In this document: piece by piece, positions 1-6,906 of the stretch
Numbering within the stretch: the first letter of the stretch is position 1
Layout: every line of letters begins with the position of its first letter
Source of the DNA: Bacteroidota bacterium
GTDB taxonomy: Bacteria; Bacteroidota; Rhodothermia; Balneolales; HLUCCA01
Direction: 5' to 3'
DNA: 10,525 bases
Assembly (NCBI GenBank): GCA_003448835.1
Contig: DLXM01000266.1
Span: 1 to 10,525 of the forward strand
The notes under the pieces: model-generated
The model's database searches: none
What the model was told of the DNA's origin: nothing
What the model saw: the letters and a program-made list of their open reading frames with translations, nothing else
Program-made: the position numbers and the translations under genes

Positions 1-393
1 CGTTGTGCGATCTTTTTGTACGATTGGACGCTCTGCAGTTATCACAATTTCTTCACCAACTACTGCTTCTTCTTGCATTACCATGTCGATGGTGGTAGTA
101 CGACCCGTTATAACTTCAACATTTTCTATTCGAACTGTGGAAAATCCAATATATCTGAAAACAAGTGTGTATGTCTCAGCGGGAACATTAATGATGGAAT
201 AAAATCCATCTATTTCGGTAATAGTACCTCTTGTAGTTCCATCCAAAACGATTTGAACACCCGGTAATGTCTCGCCGGTCGAATCAGTTACCTTTCCAAC
301 GATTCGTCCACCGTTTTGCGCCCAAAGCTCGTTTCCACCGATTAGAATCAGTAGAAATAGAACTATTAGTTTTATTCTTTTCCGACTTTGCAT
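1..393 (-). CDS. TonB-dependent receptor, N-terminal part (gene continues beyond left edge)
   Basis: Reading the minus strand from the ATG at 393-391 gives 131 open codons to the window edge. Residues 1-26 are a signal peptide: a basic MQSRKR start, a hydrophobic core and a cut after 'LWAQ'. Residues about 29-105 are a carboxypeptidase-regulatory-like (CarboxypepD_reg) domain, with 'GKVTDSTGETLPGVQIVLDG', then 'GTITEIDGFYSI' and 'YIGFST'. A linker rich in Glu and Val leads to 'EIVITAERPIVQKDRTT', the usual entry into a TonB plug domain. This order is the standard N-terminus of outer-membrane receptors that import oligosaccharides or other ligands in Bacteroidota-like phyla. The gene lies 77 bp downstream of the secreted multi-CBM gene on the same strand, which suggests a glycan substrate. 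No Shine-Dalgarno is visible. The barrel is outside the window, so neither the ligand nor a downstream SusD-like partner can be judged. Confidence 0.9.
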   Translation of the reverse strand, partial: MQSRKRIKLIVLFLLILIGGNELWAQNGGRIVGKVTDSTGETLPGVQIVLDGTTRGTITEIDGFYSIINVPAETYTLVFRYIGFSTVRIENVEVITGRTTTIDMVMQEEAVVGEEIVITAERPIVQKDRTT

Positions 394-413
394 GGTCGTA
401 TATCTGTATGAAT

Positions 414-451
414 AAACAGTTGACCGGTTTTTGAATCCCGGTCAACTGTTT
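414..451 (-). terminator. Perfect 14-bp stem-loop between the CBM gene and the TonB receptor gene
   Basis: Positions 414-427 (AAACAGTTGACCGG) and 438-451 pair perfectly around a 10-nt loop. The stem starts 19 bp past the stop codon of the secreted CBM protein gene and ends 20 bp before the TonB receptor start. In the minus direction only a short T-rich stretch (TTTATT) follows, so termination may be partial. It could instead protect the 3' end of the upstream message, or set the expression ratio of the two genes. The hairpin is certain; its role is inferred. Confidence 0.6.
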
Positions 452-470
452 AAAGGGTTTAGATATGAAA

Positions 471-3400
471 TTATTTGATAAGTATCATCTTACGTTGCAT
501 GACCTGATTATCGGTAGTTAATCGATAGAAATAAATACCTGAACTGAGGCCTGAAGCATCAAACGATACCGTATGTCGTCCGGACTGATATAGTCCTGCA
601 TTAACAAGCCTTGTAACTCGCTGGCCTATACTATTATAGATATCCACAGAAACGGTCATTGCTTGCGGTAACTGGAACTCGATTTTAGTAGTCGGGTTGA
701 ACGGATTTGGATAGTTCTGAAATAATGCCAATTGATTTGGCAACTCAGAATTAGACTCATTTATGCTGGTTGCTAATTCGCGTCCCACTACACCAATGGT
801 TCCAAGCCCGGAAATGTCAGAGGAGTTAACTGTACCACTTTGTCCCCAGGGTTTAGATGGGAACTGTATGACTGAAGTCGCAGTTTCCCACCAGTTACCA
901 GGAGCAAGTCCACCGTCTTTATCCCACAACATCATGGTCATCGGCATGTACATGAGTTCATTGCTTTCAGGTAGCACCATTTCTGTATCGACCGGTACTC
1001 CACCTTCTGTTACAACAAGTAAGTCTTGAGAATCAATAGCAGCGAAGAATCTCCATCCAATACGATTATCGCTTTCATCATAGATATTTTCGTAGACCGC
1101 AGGGGTTGTCAAAGGATGTTGTGAACTATAGTATAATGAATTATAATCTAGAACCGGATCCCCACTTGGTTCAGTTACCCACAGTCTAACTAACAATCCG
1201 TCTGGATCATTGTTTACAAAATCAACAGATCCATTATTCACAAAGTGTGGTTGGAATGATAGAGAGTACTCAGGAGTTTCTCCACGTGATCTGAATTTAT
1301 TTGGTGAACCAATGATATAATCATCTGTTGTGTATGCACCAAACAATACTTCTACTTGATCTTTGAGGTAATAATTCCACTCTAATTCATTGTCAAACTC
1401 TCTAACACCCGGAACCCAAGTCGGATCGTAACTGTCATTTCTTGGATAGATAGTGGTTCCAGACATTTCTGTTGGATTGGATGGTGGACCTGCCAACACG
1501 TCATCATCATAGATTTCACCGTAGAAAAACAATGTGGTAAAGCCGCCGGATGTTCCGTAGGCTAACCAAACGTCTCCACTGGAGTCATCATCTCCAAACC
1601 AGAAATCATCAACTTCATCAGAATAGCGAAGTTTGATAGGTTGAAAAGTATCAACAGGGAATGAGTTAACACCTGGGAATTCACCTTGATCAAGTGCATT
1701 GAACACTCCATTTTCTTCATCTTCGGTCAATTGGAACATAAATCCATTATCTTTTCCACGACTATCTACTGAAGCACTACTTGCACTTACATCTTCAGAT
1801 AGAACGCCCCAGGCATTACCAGGCGCTACGGCATAGTGGTAAGTGTGACTTTCAACGGAAGTATGTGCACGATAGACATCATGCTCAACCTGAATTGAAT
1901 CACCTGGCACCGTTGCCCAAAGTCGTACTTTCGGACTATCTAAATTAGTAATAGGCTCACTACTGTAGTAAATACCATAGGAGAACACATCCTCTCGTGC
2001 TGACCAGGATATTCTGTTGACATCTCCATCATTCACAGCTGAAATACCAGCCATCGGAGCCGGACCTTCTGTTGCAACAGACAAATCCGCACCACTACGT
2101 CCGATATAGATACTTTCAATGTATATCGGTGCATTCGGTGAATGGTTCTGATCCCAATAGATTCCAAAACGTCTTACCCGTTCCCAACTGAATTCACGCC
2201 AGTCAGGATCATTTACGTCAGAGATTACCTCAGCTCGTGCCGGAGAATAAGATCCCCAATAGTCCCAAAGGGCGGCATAACCGGTCAATTCATTATTAGT
2301 TTTTGCTTCTTCCAATTCAGTTTTGGTTGCATATGCTGGAAGTGGAATTGCAATATCCATCCACTCACCTACGTGTACTTCGTCCGGAAGTGCAAGTTGA
2401 ACCCGGAATTCCAGGTTACCAGGAGGTGGCATGTCGAGAAACATAATTTTTGCGGTGTTGTTTCCGTTTGTTTCTCTGGCTGTTGATAAGTTATTTGGAG
2501 ATGACCAGATACGAATAAAAATGGAATCCTGAGCTTCGCGACGCTCTTTCACAGATACTCCACCTGATCCCCAGTCAAATCCACCAATATTCCAGTTACC
2601 GTAATCGAAACGGATAACAGGTAAATCACTCACGCTTTCAACTTCTATAACTGATCCATGTAAAAATGTTGGGATTGAAATGTGTCGTCCACCAGCTGCG
2701 AACAAGATAAAATCTTCGTCCATTACATTTTCGGATGGCACTACTTCATCATCTCCATCATCTATCACCTCAACCACAGTGTCATCGCGCACCATTTGAA
2801 TCTCGGAAAGCGACATTGAAACAGCGCTCAATCCGAATTCAAATCCAAGTTTCATTGCACCAAATTTCTGTGATACAGGAACAACCATTTGGTGTTCTGA
2901 TTCACCGGCAGGGATGGTTAGAGTTTTGAGTCCCAAAGCGACAAAATTTCCACCATTTTCACCGAAAAATACATTCACTGTACGTTCAGCTGTTGAATTG
3001 GCCTCAAATGTGAGAACATAACTACCGCCAATTTCAAGAGCTTCAATTTGTTCTTCTGAAAAAATTTGATTTAACTGAACGTGCCATGAAGCGGATGCAT
3101 CTACAGTGATATTGTCAACTGAAACCACACCATCTTCAACGGTAAAATCAGCAGTTGCTCCAGCCCAATCTGCAACATAAGTCTCCCATGAAGTTAGATC
3201 ACCGGTAGAGAAATCTGAATTGGTTAAAATATTTGGTTCATACTCTACCAACGATACATTTGTGATTGATGCATCGACTGTGCTTAAACCAAATTCAAAC
3301 CCGAGTTTCATTGCTCCAAATGTTTGGCTAACTAAAACTGGAAATTCGAATGTTGATTCTCCGGCTGGTAGAGTAATCTGAACCGCTCTTAGTGCAGTAA

Positions 3401-3770
3401 AATTACCACCATTTTCACCGAAATATACCGTAAGTGGACGCTCAGCTTCGGCATTTACATCAAATCTAATTCTGTAATACGATCCAACCACTAGGGCGTT
3501 AATTTGGTCCGAACTGAATTCCTGATTCAACTGGACATGCCAGGAGGCCGTACCATCAACAGCGTTGACAGCAACATTAGCACGATTATCCGAAACAGTC
3601 ACATCTGCGCTTGCTCCAGCAAAATCTGCAATAAAAGTAGACCACGGGTTTAGTGATCCTGAAGAAAAATCTCCATTTATAATGATATTATCAGAAGATT
3701 GAGCAGACATGACCAATGGCATGCATAAAACAATCATCACGTGTAACATCCATCGTAACTTGGTTTTCAT
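471..3770 (-). CDS. Secreted multi-module carbohydrate-binding protein with T9SS type A sorting domain
   Basis: This is a 1099-residue protein without a recognisable catalytic domain. Residues 1-24 are a signal peptide ending '..MSAQ'. Residues 28-178 and 180-328 are two homologous CBM4/9-like modules; they share 'SWHVQLNQ', 'FGENGGNF', 'PAGES' and 'FGAMKLGFEFGLS' at a constant 152-residue offset. An acidic linker (about 329-347) leads to a region (about 350-560) rich in aromatic and Gly residues that resembles a galactose-binding-like or CBM11-like beta-sandwich. Residues about 565-660 look Fn3-like, and about 670-965 may be a CBM9/DOMON-like fold. Residues 1012-1099 form the C-terminal T9SS type A domain: 'FQNYPNPFNPTTKI', 'VDIYNSIGQ', 'LSSGIYFYRL' and a basic end. 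It is probably exported by T9SS and held at the surface to bind a polysaccharide. It precedes the TonB receptor gene, like a surface glycan-binding protein of a utilisation locus. The message carries AAAGGA 11 nt before the ATG, at best a weak ribosome site. The CBM and T9SS calls are firm; the middle domains are tentative. Confidence 0.88.
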   Translation of the reverse strand: MKTKLRWMLHVMIVLCMPLVMSAQSSDNIIINGDFSSGSLNPWSTFIADFAGASADVTVSDNRANVAVNAVDGTASWHVQLNQEFSSDQINALVVGSYYRIRFDVNAEAERPLTVYFGENGGNFTALRAVQITLPAGESTFEFPVLVSQTFGAMKLGFEFGLSTVDASITNVSLVEYEPNILTNSDFSTGDLTSWETYVADWAGATADFTVEDGVVSVDNITVDASASWHVQLNQIFSEEQIEALEIGGSYVLTFEANSTAERTVNVFFGENGGNFVALGLKTLTIPAGESEHQMVVPVSQKFGAMKLGFEFGLSAVSMSLSEIQMVRDDTVVEVIDDGDDEVVPSENVMDEDFILFAAGGRHISIPTFLHGSVIEVESVSDLPVIRFDYGNWNIGGFDWGSGGVSVKERREAQDSIFIRIWSSPNNLSTARETNGNNTAKIMFLDMPPPGNLEFRVQLALPDEVHVGEWMDIAIPLPAYATKTELEEAKTNNELTGYAALWDYWGSYSPARAEVISDVNDPDWREFSWERVRRFGIYWDQNHSPNAPIYIESIYIGRSGADLSVATEGPAPMAGISAVNDGDVNRISWSAREDVFSYGIYYSSEPITNLDSPKVRLWATVPGDSIQVEHDVYRAHTSVESHTYHYAVAPGNAWGVLSEDVSASSASVDSRGKDNGFMFQLTEDEENGVFNALDQGEFPGVNSFPVDTFQPIKLRYSDEVDDFWFGDDDSSGDVWLAYGTSGGFTTLFFYGEIYDDDVLAGPPSNPTEMSGTTIYPRNDSYDPTWVPGVREFDNELEWNYYLKDQVEVLFGAYTTDDYIIGSPNKFRSRGETPEYSLSFQPHFVNNGSVDFVNNDPDGLLVRLWVTEPSGDPVLDYNSLYYSSQHPLTTPAVYENIYDESDNRIGWRFFAAIDSQDLLVVTEGGVPVDTEMVLPESNELMYMPMTMMLWDKDGGLAPGNWWETATSVIQFPSKPWGQSGTVNSSDISGLGTIGVVGRELATSINESNSELPNQLALFQNYPNPFNPTTKIEFQLPQAMTVSVDIYNSIGQRVTRLVNAGLYQSGRHTVSFDASGLSSGIYFYRLTTDNQVMQRKMILIK
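2787..3689 (-). repeat. Tandem duplication encoding two CBM4/9-like modules
   Basis: Two coding repeats (3689-3237 and 3233-2787) lie at a 456-bp offset. About half the residues look identical by eye. The longest shared blocks are SWHVQLNQ, FGENGGNF and FGAMKLGFEFGLS. DNA similarity is clear only in patches, for example around 2841-2863 against 3301-3323, so the duplication is not recent. Confidence 0.85.
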
Positions 3771-3831
3771 AGACGAATCCTTTGTATTTATTAACTTAAG
3801 AAACCGCTTCCAATCTAAAGAATGAAAACAA

Positions 3832-3863
3832 TTAATACAAAATTTTTATTCATTTTTGCAAAA
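3832..3863 (-). promoter_or_regulatory. Candidate promoter of the CBM/TonB receptor operon
   Basis: On the minus strand a TTTTGC box (3863-3858) lies 20 nt before TATTAA (3837-3832), giving a leader of roughly 55 nt. The upstream box sits inside the operator-like palindrome at 3856-3870. The GH1 promoter candidate has the same order: operator with TTTTGC, 18-nt spacer, TATAAA. A Bacteroidota-type TAnnTTTG element is not clear here, so the call is tentative. Confidence 0.35.
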
Positions 3864-3870
3864 TTTGTAT
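3856..3870. promoter_or_regulatory. Operator-like palindrome in the divergent promoter region
   Basis: The sequence TTGCAAA-A-TTTGTAT has half-sites TTGCAAA and ATACAAA (read on the other strand), the same half-sites as the sites before lacI and the GH1 gene. Its centre is one base instead of two, which is a weakness. A second, poorer copy (ATACAAAATTTTTATT) lies at 3835-3850, so the region may bind two dimers. It sits between the CBM/TonB operon and the SGNH gene and could control either or both. Confidence 0.4.
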
Positions 3871-3939
3871 AAAATATTTTTCTGTATGGCATAAACTCGT
3901 ACTTTAGGTGACATAAGTATCATCTTTCAATTGCCAAAA

Positions 3940-5736
3940 ATGAGTCTTTTTAGAAAGTTATTAGGCGCCAAAAAAATCATTTTGTTCTACATTTTGGCAT
4001 TGCTCAGTCCTGTTTTGATTTTAATTGGTGCAGAATTTGCCCTACGATTTACATCTGGATATCAAAATACTACGTTAATTCAACCAATTAATAACCATAG
4101 CAAAGCTGTAATAAACACTACCTATTTCGACCGATATTATTCTTCATTTAATCCATCAACTTCTATAGCCCCATTTTCGAATCCACGTGACACTTCAGTT
4201 ATCAGAATTCTTTCACTTGGTGGTTCAACAATGGCAGGATATCCGTACAGTCATCATTTTTCCCCTTCTGCACTTCTGGAAATTAATCTAAAGAAAGCTT
4301 TTCCCGGTACAACTTTTGAAGTAATCAATACAAGTATTACCGCTTTTAATTCATTTGGAATTGTCGATATTACCTCTAAAATGGCGGAATTGAATCCAGA
4401 TATAATAATGATATATGCCGGACATAATGAATTCTACGGGACCATGGGTTCAGCGAGCGCAGAAGGTGTCTCAACTTCTGCGCTGCTACGTAGATCATTC
4501 TTAAATCTGTATCCGATCGCCCTTTTCCAATTCAGTTACCGTTTCTACAAAAAGTTAACTACCGACAATTCTGATAAATCAAATCGAAAAACTACCATGA
4601 GCAGATTAATGACGTCAGCGGATATCCCTCTTGATGAGTCATTATTTAAGCAGACCATGTTCGATTTTCACGAAAATTTGATGTTGATATTTGAATATGC
4701 CTCTCGTAATGAGATTCCGATTGCGATTGCAACAGTAGTTTCTAATCTAAAAGACCAGTTACCTTTGGGCGAGAATAAAGAAGCCTTAAACTATAAATAT
4801 CTAGCAGATAGTATTTATGTTGCCGGAGATATCGAGTCAGCAAGACGGTTATATCAACTTGCACGCGATTATGATCCAATTCGATTTCGAGCACCTTCAC
4901 ATATCAACTCCATTATTAGAGGATTTACTCAGCAAACTGGCTCATATCTTGTTGATATTGACCAAAGCTACAAATATCAATGTGCAAGTGGAATTGAAGA
5001 TGCATCATGTTTTACAGACCACCTTCATCCCAATTATTACGGATATAAACATATAGCTCAGGAGTTCTACAACATCATATCACCTATTATTGAGCAAAAA
5101 TTCAATTATTCCAACACTTCTGAGTCTGCATTTGTAATACCCGAATTAGATCCTCTTGAAAAACGGCTTGCTGATATAAATATTCAAATACTAAAATCTT
5201 CACCTCCATTTACTAATCATTCTTTTAGTGCATCTACAACAACTGAATCTATTTTAAATGGACTATTCAAGAGCGCGAGTTTAATTGATAATGCAGCATA
5301 TTCTATTATTACAAATCATACACATCCAGCTGTGATCTATGAAAACCTGATTAACACCTCAACAGAATCGACATCTGATTGGTTTTATAGTTGGTCAGAA
5401 TGGAGTCCACTCAATGAGCAAATATTAATTCAAGGGATCAATGAAAGCTTAGCTGGACAAACCCCGGCAGGAAATCTTGAAGTTCTACTCCTTAAAGGTT
5501 CAAACGAATTTAATAAAACTCAATTTTACAACATTCTGGGTGCCAGATTTTTACTACAACGGGATTATAATAATGCGAAAAACTATCTGCAAATAGTTGA
5601 AAATCGTTCTCCCAACGACACTGACATGCTTTATAACATGGCTGTATTACATGATGAAATCGGAAAATCTGAGCTGGCAATTTACTATCTACAGCGATAT
5701 CAATCTATTGTATCCCAATCTGATACTCGTCAATAG
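3940..5736 (+). CDS. Membrane-anchored SGNH/GDSL-like hydrolase or acyltransferase with TPR-like helices
   Basis: The preferred start is the ATG at 3940 (598 residues); an in-frame TTG at 3931 would add three residues. Neither has a Shine-Dalgarno. Residues about 11-33 form one membrane segment near the N-terminus, so the bulk is probably periplasmic or exported. The SGNH signatures are present: block I 'LGGSTMAGYP' with Ser96, a region 'VINTSITAFNSFG' in the block II place, block III 'YAGHNEFYG' with Asn163, and block V 'DHLHPNYYGY' with Asp360 and His363. TPR-like helices occur around 282-310, between the SGNH blocks, and again at about 527-590. Such proteins may hydrolyse or transfer acyl esters on glycans; the substrate cannot be read from the sequence. 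It is divergent from the CBM/TonB operon and upstream of lacI and the GH1 gene, which would suit removal of O-acetyl groups from an imported or surface glycan, but that is inference. Confidence 0.78.
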   Translation: MSLFRKLLGAKKIILFYILALLSPVLILIGAEFALRFTSGYQNTTLIQPINNHSKAVINTTYFDRYYSSFNPSTSIAPFSNPRDTSVIRILSLGGSTMAGYPYSHHFSPSALLEINLKKAFPGTTFEVINTSITAFNSFGIVDITSKMAELNPDIIMIYAGHNEFYGTMGSASAEGVSTSALLRRSFLNLYPIALFQFSYRFYKKLTTDNSDKSNRKTTMSRLMTSADIPLDESLFKQTMFDFHENLMLIFEYASRNEIPIAIATVVSNLKDQLPLGENKEALNYKYLADSIYVAGDIESARRLYQLARDYDPIRFRAPSHINSIIRGFTQQTGSYLVDIDQSYKYQCASGIEDASCFTDHLHPNYYGYKHIAQEFYNIISPIIEQKFNYSNTSESAFVIPELDPLEKRLADINIQILKSSPPFTNHSFSASTTTESILNGLFKSASLIDNAAYSIITNHTHPAVIYENLINTSTESTSDWFYSWSEWSPLNEQILIQGINESLAGQTPAGNLEVLLLKGSNEFNKTQFYNILGARFLLQRDYNNAKNYLQIVENRSPNDTDMLYNMAVLHDEIGKSELAIYYLQRYQSIVSQSDTRQ

Positions 5737-5752
5737 CAACATATTAAAGAAC

Positions 5753-5772
5753 TACTTGTAAGTATTTTTTTT
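5753..5772 (+). terminator. Weak terminator-like palindrome plus T-run after the SGNH gene
   Basis: The palindrome TACTTGTAAGTA is followed directly by eight T residues, 17 bp past the SGNH stop codon. As a hairpin it allows only about four base pairs with a four-base loop, so termination would be weak. It could instead be part of the lacI promoter. Confidence 0.3.
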
Positions 5773-5787
5773 ATCTTACCCAATTAA

Positions 5788-5803
5788 ATGCAAAATTTTT
5801 CAT
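5788..5803. promoter_or_regulatory. LacI-type operator over the lacI-family gene's own start codon
   Basis: ATGCAAA-AT-TTTTCAT is a 16-bp palindrome with one mismatched pair. It fits the published LacI-family pattern WTGNAAN-CG-NTTNCAW at every fixed position except the centre, which is AT instead of CG. The last two bases are the first two of the ATG at 5802. Binding here would block transcription or initiation of the regulator gene, so autorepression is likely. Confidence 0.55.
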
Positions 5804-6806
5804 GAACACTAAAGTAACATTACACGACCTGGCAAAAGAAACAGGTTATTCGGTATCTACCATATCCAGAGTGTTGAGTGGATCAGACAAATATGCTGAA
5901 GATACCAGAAACACCGTTCTGGAAGCCGCTAAAAAACTGCAATACAAAACCCGGAGAATCAGTCCAAACGAATTTCCAAAGTCACACTATAATATTGCGC
6001 TTATAACCGATTTCCACGAAGGTGAATTTTACGCCTCTTTTTTTTATGGTTATGTTCAAGCCGCTCCATTAAGTAATGTTCGAATATCACTGATTAGCTT
6101 AAATGATCCACGTGAGATGATCAAAGAATACATTGGGTTATTCTCAGACCAGTATTATGACGGCGCAATATTATTCATTCCGGCGCTTACACGTAAAGAT
6201 TATGAGGCCATAACAAAAGATATCCCTGATGACTTTCCGATGATATCTAATGCTTTAATTGAAAATCCACTATTACACACGATCACTTTTGATGGTTATA
6301 GTGCTGGTCATATGGCTGCCGAGCACTTTTTACAACGGGGACATAAAAAAGTTGGTATTGTCAAAGGTCCCGTTTCAAAAGCAGAGTCTCGATTCCGTTA
6401 CAATGGCTTTGCAGACTACGTTCACCAACACCCGGCTATGCAAAATGTCTTCGAATTTCAAGGTGACTTCAACTATGAATCTGGAGTACAGGCTTTTGAA
6501 GCCTATCAAAAGTGTCCCGTAAAACCAACTGCAATATTTGTTTCAAATGATTTAATGTGTCACGGTTTTATAGAAACAGCCAAAGATGCCGGTATAAAAA
6601 TTCCACAAGATGTTGCATTATTAGGTTATGATGATTTACCTATGTGCTTACATACCAGACCTCTTCTGTGCTCAATTAAAACAGATTTTGCAACCCTGGC
6701 ACACGCAAGTCTTGAAACCTTAATTCGGTTAAAAAACTCAACTTCTCAACAAATTGGCCTTCTTAGTTTGATCCCTGTTTCTTTAGTAGAACGGCATTCT
6801 TGCTAA
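5802..6806 (+). CDS. LacI-family transcriptional regulator
   Basis: The 334-residue length is normal for the family. Residues 5-26 are the LacI helix-turn-helix ('VTLHDLAKETGYSVSTISRVLS'-type, with the SVSTISRVL recognition helix). Residues 36-50 continue the DNA-binding domain ('NTVLEAAKKLQY'). The periplasmic-binding-protein-like effector domain begins at about 63 ('YNIALITDF') and shows 'ITFDGYSAGHMAAEHFLQRGHKKVGIV' from 161, 'RFRYNGF' from 197, 'PTAIFVSNDLMCHGF' from 242 and 'DVALLGYDDLP' from 270, all typical family landmarks. The hinge (about 50-62, 'TRRISPNEF') lacks the usual N-x-x-A-R-x-L pattern. It lies 100 bp upstream of the GH1 gene on the same strand, so it is probably the local sugar-responsive repressor, relieved by an oligosaccharide or its cleavage product. 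The ATG at 5802 overlaps its own operator candidate; there is no Shine-Dalgarno. Confidence 0.92.
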   Translation: MNTKVTLHDLAKETGYSVSTISRVLSGSDKYAEDTRNTVLEAAKKLQYKTRRISPNEFPKSHYNIALITDFHEGEFYASFFYGYVQAAPLSNVRISLISLNDPREMIKEYIGLFSDQYYDGAILFIPALTRKDYEAITKDIPDDFPMISNALIENPLLHTITFDGYSAGHMAAEHFLQRGHKKVGIVKGPVSKAESRFRYNGFADYVHQHPAMQNVFEFQGDFNYESGVQAFEAYQKCPVKPTAIFVSNDLMCHGFIETAKDAGIKIPQDVALLGYDDLPMCLHTRPLLCSIKTDFATLAHASLETLIRLKNSTSQQIGLLSLIPVSLVERHSC

Positions 6807-6842
6807 AGAAATACAAATTATTGCAAATTAATAGTTTTTATT

Positions 6843-6858
6843 GTACAAAATTTTGCAT
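6843..6858. promoter_or_regulatory. Operator-like palindrome upstream of the GH1 gene
   Basis: GTACAAA-AT-TTTGCAT is a 16-bp near-palindrome ending 48 bp before the GH1 start. Read on the minus strand it is ATGCAAAATTTTGTAC, whose left half equals the lacI site exactly. Nearby at 6811-6830 are two tandem 10-bp units (ATACAAATTA, TTGCAAATTA) that carry the same half-sites in direct orientation. Confidence 0.5.
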
Positions 6859-6880
6859 AAGATTACCCTGAAATTATAAA
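6851..6880 (+). promoter_or_regulatory. Candidate GH1 promoter overlapping the operator
   Basis: TTTTGC (6851-6856), an 18-nt spacer and TATAAA (6875-6880) give a predicted transcript start near 6887, about 20 nt before the ATG. The upstream box is inside the operator-like palindrome, so a bound repressor would occlude it. This is pattern reading only. Confidence 0.4.
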
Positions 6881-6906
6881 GTATTTGTAATCACCCAGGG
6901 TAGTAT

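Noticed and set aside
763..1029. An 88-codon open frame on the plus strand
   Set aside because: It lies fully inside the antisense of the secreted CBM protein gene and shows no domain or start signal.
471..3770. The large secreted protein as a glycoside hydrolase
   Set aside because: No catalytic motif or known GH fold could be recognised between the CBM modules and the T9SS domain.
3931..3939. TTG start extending the SGNH protein by three residues
   Set aside because: The ATG at 3940 is a better start codon, and the three extra residues add nothing to the membrane anchor. It remains possible.
6811..6830. Two tandem 10-bp units (ATACAAATTA, TTGCAAATTA) as a repeat array
   Set aside because: Only two imperfect copies occur in an AT-rich spacer. 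At most they are extra operator half-sites, so they are not listed as a separate element.
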